This document shows, in pieces, positions 16,347 to 23,289 of a stretch of 55,253 bases of DNA (its first letter is position 1; every line of letters starts with the position of its first letter). This stretch comes from Gemmatimonas sp. Lineage in GTDB: Bacteria > Gemmatimonadota > Gemmatimonadetes > Gemmatimonadales > Gemmatimonadaceae. Below the pieces are notes generated by a model that did not search any database, was not told the DNA's origin, and saw only the letters and a program-made list of their open reading frames with translations. The translations under genes and the position numbers were made by a program. The stretch lies in NCBI GenBank assembly GCA_011390805.1, contig JAABRT010000018.1:1-55253 (forward strand). The letters run 5' to 3'.

Positions 16347-17402
16347 GTGCTCCAGCCCGCGACAAATCCGCTGCATACGCTCATTGCACCGCAAACACCG
16401 CCGTGCATCTCGCTCTACCAGCCTACACACCGCCATCATCCGGAAAACGCACAGGATCCGATCCGCTTTGGCAACCTGCTGCGTGAGGTCAGCCGCTCGC
16501 TGCACACCACCCATCCCGATGCGGATATCGCCGCGCTTCTCGCCCCGCTCGAGGCGCTCGAAACCGATAGTGACTTCTGGAATCATCGTACCGACGGGCT
16601 CGCCGTGCTTGCATCGGCGTCTACCCTTGAGGTGATCTCGGTGCAGCGGCCGGTAAAGCAGCTCGCTATTGTCGCGGACAGCTTTCATACCAAACCGCTC
16701 ATTCGCATTCTTCAGTCAGCAGATCGATTTCATGTGCTTTGGGTAAGTCGCCATGAAGCCAGACTGTTTGTCGGCAATCGGGATGCGCTTGACGAAATCA
16801 AGCTGCGCCCGGAAACGCTGGAACATCTCTACGGCGAAGGCGATCAGATCGACGCCGATACCAGGCGGTTCTTTCGCACCGTCGATGAGCGGGTGCACGA
16901 TGCGTATTCCCGTCCCACCGGACTGCCGCTGATACTGGCTACACTCGGTGAGCATCAGGCGATGTTCCGCTCGGTCAGTCGCAATCCTTTGCTTGTTGAA
17001 GATGGCATCTCGCTGAATGTGGATGCACTCGACATGGACGCACTGCGGGCGCTGGCATGGCAGCATATGGAACCGGTGTATCTTGCGCGGCTGGCAAAGC
17101 TTGTTGACGCGTACGGTACCGCGCGTGCGAACGAACTTGCATCAGACAATCTTGAGGCGGTGGCGTTGGCCGCGATGGCTGGCCGCATCGGTACGTTGCT
17201 CGTAGAGGCCGATCGTCAGATCCCGGGCAGCATTGATGCCGACACGGGCGCCGTTGTGTTCGCTGACAGTCTTGCAGGGTCGGTTGACGATTTGCTCGAC
17301 GATCTGGCCGAATCAGTGCTGCGCATGAAAGGCGAGGTTATCATTGTACCTGCCGATCGAATGCCTTCAAACACGGGTGTGGCGGCAACGTTTCGATTCT
17401 GA
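16347..17402 (+). CDS. Bacterial archaeo-eukaryotic release factor homologue (baeRF, family 3-like)
   Basis: A 351-residue protein. PCISLYQPTHRHHPENAQDP, followed by RFGNLLRE near the N-terminus, is the hallmark of baeRF family 3. The middle part (HVLWVSRHEARLFVGNRDAL) and the C-terminal RIGTLLVEAD segment match the release-factor-like three-domain fold related to eRF1/Pelota. The function is undetermined; proposals link baeRFs to ribosome rescue or hibernation. It starts at GTG 16347, with the conserved region from residue 19. It is divergent from the HmuY operon; the 273-bp gap between them holds no other gene. Confidence 0.75.
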   Translation: MLQPATNPLHTLIAPQTPPCISLYQPTHRHHPENAQDPIRFGNLLREVSRSLHTTHPDADIAALLAPLEALETDSDFWNHRTDGLAVLASASTLEVISVQRPVKQLAIVADSFHTKPLIRILQSADRFHVLWVSRHEARLFVGNRDALDEIKLRPETLEHLYGEGDQIDADTRRFFRTVDERVHDAYSRPTGLPLILATLGEHQAMFRSVSRNPLLVEDGISLNVDALDMDALRALAWQHMEPVYLARLAKLVDAYGTARANELASDNLEAVALAAMAGRIGTLLVEADRQIPGSIDADTGAVVFADSLAGSVDDLLDDLAESVLRMKGEVIIVPADRMPSNTGVAATFRF

Positions 17403-17452
17403 GCCGCGCCCCCGCATGAAAGCGGCGCCCACAGACACGCGAGGTAACGCAG

Positions 17453-17938
17453 ATGTCAGAAATCAAGATTCGCCTGGCGACGCGCGCCGACAAAGCATCG
17501 CTGTTGCGACTCATCGACGCGCACGCTGACTTTGAGAACATGGAACGGCCCACTGAAGCGGCGCGTGAAGGCATCATGCGACACGGCTTCGGCGACCATC
17601 GGCGCTTTTCGGCGTTTCTCGCCTCGCTTGACGGTGAGGATGTGGGCTATGCCATCACGTACGAGGGATACGCTTCCTTTTTGGGGCGGCCCACGCTCTA
17701 CCTCGAAGACATTTTTGTGTACGAGAAGGCACGCGGGAAAGGTTTTGGCGGCACAATGTTCAAGTTCCTGGCCGAAGAGGCCGTAGACCGCGGCTGCGTT
17801 CGCATGGAATGGATTGTTGTAGACTGGAACGAGAACGCGATCGGCTTCTACGAACGAAGAGGCGCGGTGCAGTTATCCGAGTGGCATACATACCGCCTTG
17901 AGGAGCCTGAACTGAAAGCGCTGGTCTCTGGCGCGTAA
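17453..17938 (+). CDS. GNAT family N-acetyltransferase
   Basis: A 161-residue acetyl-CoA-dependent acetyltransferase. Motif A is visible as LEDIFVYEKARGKGFGG, with the pyrophosphate-binding RGKGFGG, then VVDWNENAIGFYERRGA, the C-terminal motif B. It resembles diamine (spermidine) acetyltransferases, including LYLEDIFV and FYERRGA, but the substrate is uncertain. A GAGGT ribosome-binding site precedes the ATG. It starts 50 bp after the baeRF gene and may share its transcript. It is convergent with the cytochrome gene 21 bp away. Confidence 0.85.
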   Translation: MSEIKIRLATRADKASLLRLIDAHADFENMERPTEAAREGIMRHGFGDHRRFSAFLASLDGEDVGYAITYEGYASFLGRPTLYLEDIFVYEKARGKGFGGTMFKFLAEEAVDRGCVRMEWIVVDWNENAIGFYERRGAVQLSEWHTYRLEEPELKALVSGA

Positions 17939-17959
17939 CGACGTGCGGCCGGTGCGGAC

Positions 17960-18607
17960 TCAATCCGGCCGACGTCTCTCTTCGGGTACCAACGTGTATG
18001 TGTACGCGGCAACGGCGCGAATCTCTTCCTCCGACATATCCGCTCCGCCCATGGCAGGCATTGCGATCCCGGTGAACTGCTTCGGCTCTGCAATCCCGAT
18101 CGTTACCACGTCGATGATGCTGGAGTATGTGCCGGTCACGTTACGATAGTTGCCTGACCGGAGCTCCGGCCCGCTTGCCGAGCCCTCACCTGCGTCGCCG
18201 TGGCACATGCTGCAGGAACTGGCGCCCTCGCCCCCACTCGCGTGGAAAAGCGCGCGACCCTGCTCAATCATCTCGGGCGTGATGTTCTCAGCGCTCGCCA
18301 CTTTGGAACCGATGGTGTCGTAGGGCATTGGTGTGCCGGGCGGAGCGTACGGTCTTTCTGCTGCCTCAGCATCCAGCGAGTCTCGCAATGATGTGACAGC
18401 AGCAGGCTCGTCAATCGTCGGACCGTTGCGCGACTGACTGTCGCCGCAGGCTGCCGTCAGACACGCGAAGGCCATTAACGCAAGACTCGCTGCAGACGGA
18501 TATCGTACCTGCAGCGAAGCGCGCTCGGATTGCGAGGTACAACGCGTAGGCGTGGAGCCGGGTTTGTGATGCACGGACAGGTGGCACCCCCGAGGGTTAG
18601 CTCTCAT
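17960..18607 (-). CDS. Lipoprotein c-type cytochrome
   Basis: A 215-residue exported monohaem cytochrome c. The haem site is CSMCH, and the distal Met is probably in IAMPAMGGADMSEEEIRAVAAY, a standard cytochrome c C-terminus. A hydrophobic stretch SLALMAFACLTAAC ends in a lipobox Cys. ATG 18607 was chosen because GGGAG lies 6 nt upstream; this leaves an unusually long, Arg/His-rich n-region of about 45 residues, and the frame is open to 18898, so the start is uncertain. It probably shuttles electrons in the periplasm; no oxidase or reductase partner is adjacent. Confidence 0.78.
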   Translation of the reverse strand: MRANPRGCHLSVHHKPGSTPTRCTSQSERASLQVRYPSAASLALMAFACLTAACGDSQSRNGPTIDEPAAVTSLRDSLDAEAAERPYAPPGTPMPYDTIGSKVASAENITPEMIEQGRALFHASGGEGASSCSMCHGDAGEGSASGPELRSGNYRNVTGTYSSIIDVVTIGIAEPKQFTGIAMPAMGGADMSEEEIRAVAAYTYTLVPEERRRPD

Positions 18608-18904
18608 GAATAGCTCCCGAGTGTAAGGGTTCACTGGGCGGCACGTTCGGCGGGGAACACCGCTCGAACTCTCGACAGCGGGCGATGCCGTGTCGGCGGC
18701 CCGGCGCGCTCCGGGTATTCCGCACTCTTCACTGCATCGAGTGCGAGGCTTCGAATACGAGCGCGTCGGAAGATCTTTTCCATACCCCACTCGGCCACGA
18801 AGGAGCCTCCAGCGTTTCCTGTGGAGAATGCCGGCCATCGCGCGGGCCTGCTCGCGCGTTGCCGCGTGCCAGGCCGCAACGTGCGTTGGAAAACGCACCA
18901 GCAG

Positions 18905-18932
18905 TTGCCTAACCCGTCCATCGCCCTAGATT
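18905..18932 (+). promoter_or_regulatory. Candidate promoter upstream of purA
   Basis: TTGCCT (18905-18910), a 16-bp spacer and TAGATT (18927-18932). If used, transcription would start near 18939, at the first base of the terminator stem, leaving only the terminator in the leader. It competes with the idea of a longer transcript beginning upstream. Confidence 0.3.
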
Positions 18933-18937
18933 CCAAC

Positions 18938-18984
18938 AACGCCCCAAGCGTGCGCCCGGTCGCGCCGCCAACGGGGCGTTTTTT
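18938..18984 (+). terminator. Intrinsic terminator upstream of purA
   Basis: AACGCCCC (18938-18945) pairs with GGGGCGTT (18973-18980) around a GC-rich 27-nt loop and is followed by a six-T run (18979-18984). It points in the direction of purA, 101 bp before its ATG, and no plus-strand gene lies upstream to terminate. That suggests transcription attenuation of purA or an unannotated short transcript. Confidence 0.65.
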
Positions 18985-19085
18985 GCGTTCAGGTGCTGCC
19001 TGCATACGCCGTCCACGATGGACGGCCACCGGAGCGACGGGCCCGCTGCCCGCACTCTGCGCGAGCGCACGTTTCCAGGATTCGC

Positions 19086-20381
19086 ATGTTCGATACGACA
19101 ATCCGCACCGTGGTCGTGGTGGGTGCGCAGTGGGGCGACGAAGGCAAAGGCAAGCTGGTAGACGTGCTCGCCGAGCGCGCCGACTGGGTAGTGCGTTATC
19201 AGGGTGGTGCCAACGCCGGTCACACGGTGCACATCGGCGACCGCTCCTTCGTGCTGCATCAGGTGCCAAGTGGCATCCTGCACGGCGGCGTACGCTGCGC
19301 GATCGGCAACGGTGTGGTGCTCGATCCGGAAACGCTGTTTCATGAGATCGACGGGCTGGTCACCAAAGGCGTTGATGTTGAAGGTCGCCTTTACGTGAGC
19401 GAGCGCGCCCATCTGGTGCTGCCGTATCACAAGGTCATGGATCAGGCCAGCGCGTCGTCCAAAGCGATTGGCACCACGGGACGCGGTATTGGTCCGGCGT
19501 ACGAAGACAAGGTGGCACGACGCGGCGTGCGTGTGCTCGACTTGCGCTGGCCGGAGCGTTTGCGTGAACAGGTGGAGAAGGGTGTCGCGCACGCCAACGG
19601 CATGTTGCAGGCGTCGGGCAGCGACCATCGCGCAAGCGTTGACGACACCATGGCACTGCTCGAGAAGCTTGCACCGCGTTTGCTCGCCGTTGCTGACGAC
19701 GTTGGACTGTGTGTGCACACGGCCATCAAATCAGGCGCCGCCGTACTGCTTGAAGGCGCACAAGGCTCGTTGCTAGATGTAGATCACGGTACGTATCCGT
19801 TTGTCACGTCAAGCAACACCACGGCGGGCGGTGCAGCGATCGGTGTGGGCATTGGACCGCGCGCCGTGCACGCGGCACTTGGCGTGGTAAAGGCATATAC
19901 AACACGCGTCGGCAACGGACCACTGCCCACCGAGTTCGACGAGCCGCTGCAAACGCAGGTGCGCACACTCGGCAACGAATTCGGCGCCACCACCGGACGC
20001 GCCCGTCGCTGCGGCTGGTTTGACGATGTTGTGGTGCGCTATGCGGCACGTGTGAATGGACTCACCGGCCTGGCGGTCACCAAGCTTGATGTGCTCGACA
20101 CACTCGATCGCATTGCCATTTGCACGGCGTACGAAGTGGATGGCGAGCGTTACACGGAGTTTCCGGCCGACGTGGCCCTGCTTGATCGCGCGGTGCCGGT
20201 ACTCGAGTGGCACGATGGTTGGAAGACAGACACGACCACGGCACGCACGCTTGAAGATTTGCCGGCTGCGGCGCGGGCGTATCTCGACCGCATGGAATCG
20301 TTGATCGATGTGCCGATTGCGTATGTGAGTGTGGGAACGCGACGCGACCAGATCATCGAGGGTCGGGCTGTCGGCGCATGA
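19086..20381 (+). CDS. purA: Adenylosuccinate synthase
   Basis: Converts IMP, aspartate and GTP to adenylosuccinate, the first committed step of AMP synthesis. The protein has 431 residues, the normal size. WGDEGKGK (16-23) carries the catalytic Asp and the GTP P-loop; GGANAGHTV, IGTTGRGIGPAY and GNGPLPTE ... TTGRARRCGWFD are all present. ATG 19086 was chosen because family members begin just before VVVVGAQWGDEGKGK; the frame upstream is open but non-homologous. The stop overlaps the next start as ATGA. Confidence 0.97.
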   Translation: MFDTTIRTVVVVGAQWGDEGKGKLVDVLAERADWVVRYQGGANAGHTVHIGDRSFVLHQVPSGILHGGVRCAIGNGVVLDPETLFHEIDGLVTKGVDVEGRLYVSERAHLVLPYHKVMDQASASSKAIGTTGRGIGPAYEDKVARRGVRVLDLRWPERLREQVEKGVAHANGMLQASGSDHRASVDDTMALLEKLAPRLLAVADDVGLCVHTAIKSGAAVLLEGAQGSLLDVDHGTYPFVTSSNTTAGGAAIGVGIGPRAVHAALGVVKAYTTRVGNGPLPTEFDEPLQTQVRTLGNEFGATTGRARRCGWFDDVVVRYAARVNGLTGLAVTKLDVLDTLDRIAICTAYEVDGERYTEFPADVALLDRAVPVLEWHDGWKTDTTTARTLEDLPAAARAYLDRMESLIDVPIAYVSVGTRRDQIIEGRAVGA

Positions 20382-21436
20382 TCAGTGCAGGAGACGCGGG
20401 AGACACGCGAGACACCGGAGACGCAGTGGTTGCGCCAGGCGCGACGGTGACACGTGAGGAACCGGCGCGGGTTGATCTGGCGATTGTGGGTGCGGGGCCG
20501 TGTGGCCTGGCCGCTGGTGTTGCGGCGCGACGTGCGGGGCTGTCGGTGGTGATCTTCGATCGCGGGCCGATCGTCTCGGGTATCGCGCAGTATCCCACCT
20601 ACATGTCGTTTTTTTCCACCGCTGAGCGGTTGTCGATTGGTGATGTGCCGTTCGTGGTGGCGGGTGAGAAGCCGTCACGTCGGGATGCACTGGCGTATTA
20701 CCGGGCGGTGGCGTCACACTATGACTTGCCTGTGCGGCAGTATGAGTCGGTGAGCGCGGTCTCGCGTGATGGATCGCACTGGATGGTAAAGTCGGTGACG
20801 CGCTCAGGACGTGCGCGTGCTACGCTGGCGCGTGCGGTGTGTGTGGCCACCGGATACTTCGGGCGGCCGAACATGTTGGGCGTGCCGGGCGAGACGTTAC
20901 CGCATGTGCAGCATGGCTATACCGAGGGGCACTATGCGTGGCGTGAGCCGGTCGTCATCGTTGGGGGGGGGAACTCGGCGGTGGACGCGGCGCTCGAGCT
21001 GTTGCGCGCTGAGGCGAAGGTGCATCTGGTGCACTTCGGTGATGACTTGGACCGTGGTGTGAAGCCATGGGTGCGGCCGGTGATGGCCAATCGCATGCAC
21101 GACGGCAGCGTGGTGGCGCACTTCGGGGCGCGGGTGAAGGAGATCACGCCCGATGAAGTGATCATTGAGGGGCCGGAGGGGGAAACACGAATCGTAGCCA
21201 CGCAGGTGTATCTGCTCACCGGCTACCTGCCCGAAACCGGCTTGCTGGCGGACCTGGGCGTGCCGATTGATGAAAAAACCGGCGTGCCGCAACACGATCC
21301 CGCGACGATGGCGACACCGTTACCGGGCATCTACCTTGCTGGTGTGATTGCGTCGGGGTTTGACGCGAACAAGATCTTTATCGAGAACGGCCGCGATCAT
21401 GGCGACCTGATCGTGCGGCACCTCACTTCTTCCTAA
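20378..21436 (+). CDS. ypdA: YpdA-family FAD/NADPH oxidoreductase (putative bacillithiol-disulfide reductase)
   Basis: A 352-residue pyridine-nucleotide-disulfide-like flavoprotein. The FAD motif is IVGAGPCGLAAG, the NADPH motif IVGGGNSAVDAALELL and the C-terminal FAD segment GIYLAGVIASG. GIAQYPTYMSFFSTAERL and HGYTEGHYAW are family-typical. There is no CxxC redox pair, as expected for YpdA. Firmicute YpdA reduces oxidised bacillithiol; whether this organism makes bacillithiol is not shown here. The first 27 residues (Gly/Asp/Thr-rich) look non-homologous. The NADPH motif is encoded across a run of nine Gs (20963-20971), a frameshift-prone spot. It is translationally coupled to purA. Confidence 0.8.
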   Translation: MISAGDAGDTRDTGDAVVAPGATVTREEPARVDLAIVGAGPCGLAAGVAARRAGLSVVIFDRGPIVSGIAQYPTYMSFFSTAERLSIGDVPFVVAGEKPSRRDALAYYRAVASHYDLPVRQYESVSAVSRDGSHWMVKSVTRSGRARATLARAVCVATGYFGRPNMLGVPGETLPHVQHGYTEGHYAWREPVVIVGGGNSAVDAALELLRAEAKVHLVHFGDDLDRGVKPWVRPVMANRMHDGSVVAHFGARVKEITPDEVIIEGPEGETRIVATQVYLLTGYLPETGLLADLGVPIDEKTGVPQHDPATMATPLPGIYLAGVIASGFDANKIFIENGRDHGDLIVRHLTSS

Positions 21437-21445
21437 CCGGCCTTC

Positions 21446-22786
21446 ATGTCTGCGCATCCTGACGTCATGGACAAACTCGTGTCGCTGTGCAAGCGACGCG
21501 GATTCATTTTTCAGTCTTCCGAGATCTACGGTGGCACGGGCTCGGTGTGGGATTACGGTCCGTTGGGTGTAGAGCTCAAGCGTAACGTGAAGGAACGCTG
21601 GTGGAACTCCATGGTGCGCCGCGATGATGTGGTGGGGCTCGACGCGTCCATTCTCATGAATCCACGTGTCTGGGAAGCCAGTGGCCACGTGGGCGGATTC
21701 GTTGACCCGCTGGTGGACTGCCGCGTGTGCAAGGGCCGCTTCCGCGCCGACAAGCTTGAAGACGCACGCTGTCCGCAGAAGCCGAGCAAGCAGCCCGGGC
21801 AGCATGATGCCTGTCAGCTTACCGAGCCGCGTCAGTTCAACCTGATGTTCAAGACATTCATGGGTCCGCTCGAGGAGAGCGCGAGCACCGTGTACCTGCG
21901 GCCTGAAACAGCACAGGGAATTTTTGTGAACTTCCTGAACGTGCAGCAGAGCATGCGTCAGAAAGTGCCCTTTGGTATTGCACAGATCGGCAAGGCGTTC
22001 CGCAACGAAATCACTCCCGGCAACTTCATTTTCCGGACGCGTGAGTTCGAACAGATGGAGATGCAGTTCTTCGTTGAGCCCGGCACCGACATGGAGTGGT
22101 TTGAGAAGTGGAAGGCCGCGCGCATGCAGTGGCATCTCGATCTTGGTTTGTCTACGGAGCGACTCAAGTTCCACCAGCACACCGCCGGTGAACTCGCGCA
22201 CTACGCGCGCGCAGCATTCGATGTCACGTTCGACTTTGGGGGAACACTGGGTTTCCAGGAAATCGAGGGCGTGCATAATCGCGCCGACTTCGATCTCACG
22301 CAGCATCAGACGTTCTCGGGCAAGAAGCTTGAGTACTTCGATCAGCCCAACAACAAGCGCTACGTGCCGTATGTCGTGGAAACGTCAGTGGGTGCTGATC
22401 GCGTCACGCTCGCCATTCTCGTGAACGCCTACCGCGAAGAAGCAGTAGAAGGCGAAGACGAGGGACGCGTGGTCCTTGGCATTGCCCCGTCGCTCGCACC
22501 CATCAAGGCCGCCGTTTTTCCACTCACCAAGAAAGACGGTCAGCCGGAAATGGCGCGCCGGATCGTGGACGACCTGCGCACCGCCATGACGGTGGACTAC
22601 GACGAAGCCGGTTCCATCGGCAAGCGTTACCGCCGGCAGGACGAGGTGGGGACGCCGTTCTGCGTGACCATTGATCCGCAGTCGGCCGGTGATGATACCG
22701 TCACCGTGCGCGAGCGCGACTCGCTGGCGCAGGAGCGCGTGAGCACCTCACAACTGCGGGCGTATCTGGCGGCACGGCTCGTTTAG
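21446..22786 (+). CDS. glyQS: Glycine--tRNA ligase, homodimeric type
   Basis: A 446-residue class II synthetase of the eukaryote/Gram-positive alpha2 type, not the alpha2beta2 enterobacterial form. The N-terminus [20 protein letters not shown] leads to [17 protein letters not shown]. Motif 2 is visible as FRNEITP and [14 protein letters not shown], and motif 3 as [17 protein letters not shown] ... CPQ cysteine cluster in the insertion may bind zinc. The C-terminal anticodon-binding domain begins near [14 protein letters not shown]. It starts 10 nt after the ypdA stop, so it probably belongs to the purA transcript. Palindromic repeat cluster 3 follows directly. Confidence 0.96.
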   Translation: MSAHPDVMDKLVSLCKRRGFIFQSSEIYGGTGSVWDYGPLGVELKRNVKERWWNSMVRRDDVVGLDASILMNPRVWEASGHVGGFVDPLVDCRVCKGRFRADKLEDARCPQKPSKQPGQHDACQLTEPRQFNLMFKTFMGPLEESASTVYLRPETAQGIFVNFLNVQQSMRQKVPFGIAQIGKAFRNEITPGNFIFRTREFEQMEMQFFVEPGTDMEWFEKWKAARMQWHLDLGLSTERLKFHQHTAGELAHYARAAFDVTFDFGGTLGFQEIEGVHNRADFDLTQHQTFSGKKLEYFDQPNNKRYVPYVVETSVGADRVTLAILVNAYREEAVEGEDEGRVVLGIAPSLAPIKAAVFPLTKKDGQPEMARRIVDDLRTAMTVDYDEAGSIGKRYRRQDEVGTPFCVTIDPQSAGDDTVTVRERDSLAQERVSTSQLRAYLAARLV

Positions 22787-22790
22787 TTGC

Positions 22791-23178
22791 GGTAACCACA
22801 GAGGCGCAGAGGTAACCGCAGCAGATACAACTGCAGTTACCACAGAGTCACAGCCGCAACTACAACAGACTGACGTCTGTTACCACGGAGTCACAGAGGA
22901 ACAGAGGCACCGCAAAAGATTTTTGGGAGGGGCTGTTGCAGTTCCACCCAAAATATATCTGTTCCAATCACGCCCATCTGTTGTCCTGTTCCTCTGCGCC
23001 TCCGCGCCTCAGCGGTCACTGTTGGCAACTGCCTGAACCACTGAGACACAGAGGCGCAGAGAACAGCACGCGTGCCACGAGCATCGAGCGAGTCCGCAAA
23101 TGATTTGAAGTATGGAACTGCAATAGCCCCACCCAAAAATCGGTTGCAGTGCTCCGCGTCTCCGTGCCTCCGTGGTAA
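22791..23178. repeat. Palindromic repeat cluster 3 (two elements plus arm fragments)
   Basis: Arm fragments at 22791-22860 are followed by one element at about 22880-23016 and a second at about 23038-23178. In the first, the core reads GGGGCTGTTGCAGTTCCACC; in the second the same core lies in the opposite orientation, GGAACTGCAATAGCCCCACC. The element is therefore asymmetric and has been inserted both ways round. The outer arms are inverted complements built from CTCYGYGN units. The cluster fills the gap between the convergent glyQS and TonB-receptor genes. Confidence 0.85.
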
Positions 23179-23223
23179 AGGCAGTTGCGGTTGCCGTTGC
23201 AGTCTCCGCGACCTCCCAAACAC

Positions 23224-23258
23224 AAAAGGGGCGCAGGCGATCATATCGCCTGCGCCCC
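23224..23258 (-). terminator. Intrinsic terminator of the TonB-receptor gene
   Basis: GGGGCGCAGGCGA (23228-23240) and TCGCCTGCGCCCC (23246-23258) form a perfect 13-bp stem with a 5-nt loop. Read on the minus strand it ends in TTTT (23227-23224). It lies 31 bp beyond the stop of the receptor gene, separating it from repeat cluster 3. Confidence 0.88.
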
Positions 23259-23289
23259 CTGCTACGTCCCCCCTCTGTGACCTCTCAAA

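Larger units (their letters stand above)
18800..18984 (+). ncRNA. Candidate structured RNA or leader upstream of purA
   Basis: The 478-bp gap between the divergent cytochrome and purA genes has no credible protein but a run of hairpins: CTCCA/TGGAG (18807-18826), CGCGCG/CGCGCG (18839-18858), a perfect 7-bp stem GTGCGTT/AACGCAC with a GGAA tetraloop (18881-18898) and the terminator at 18938-18984. AAAACGC (18890-18896) can instead pair with GCGTTTT (18976-18982), which would break both the 7-bp hairpin and the terminator. This could be a switchable attenuator or a separate small RNA. I recognise no known RNA family. Confidence 0.3.

Noticed and set aside
18660-18780. A tRNA-like TTCGAA motif in the gap before purA
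   Set aside because: GGCTTCGAATAC has a T-loop-like core, but no acceptor, anticodon or D arms could be assembled around it.
18800-18984. A known RNA (6S, SRP, RNase P or tmRNA) before purA
   Set aside because: None of the conserved cores of these RNAs could be found; only hairpins and a terminator are visible.
21320-22306. A 328-residue minus-strand open frame opposite glyQS
   Set aside because: It overlaps the ypdA end and glyQS with conserved motifs on the other strand; composition-driven shadow.
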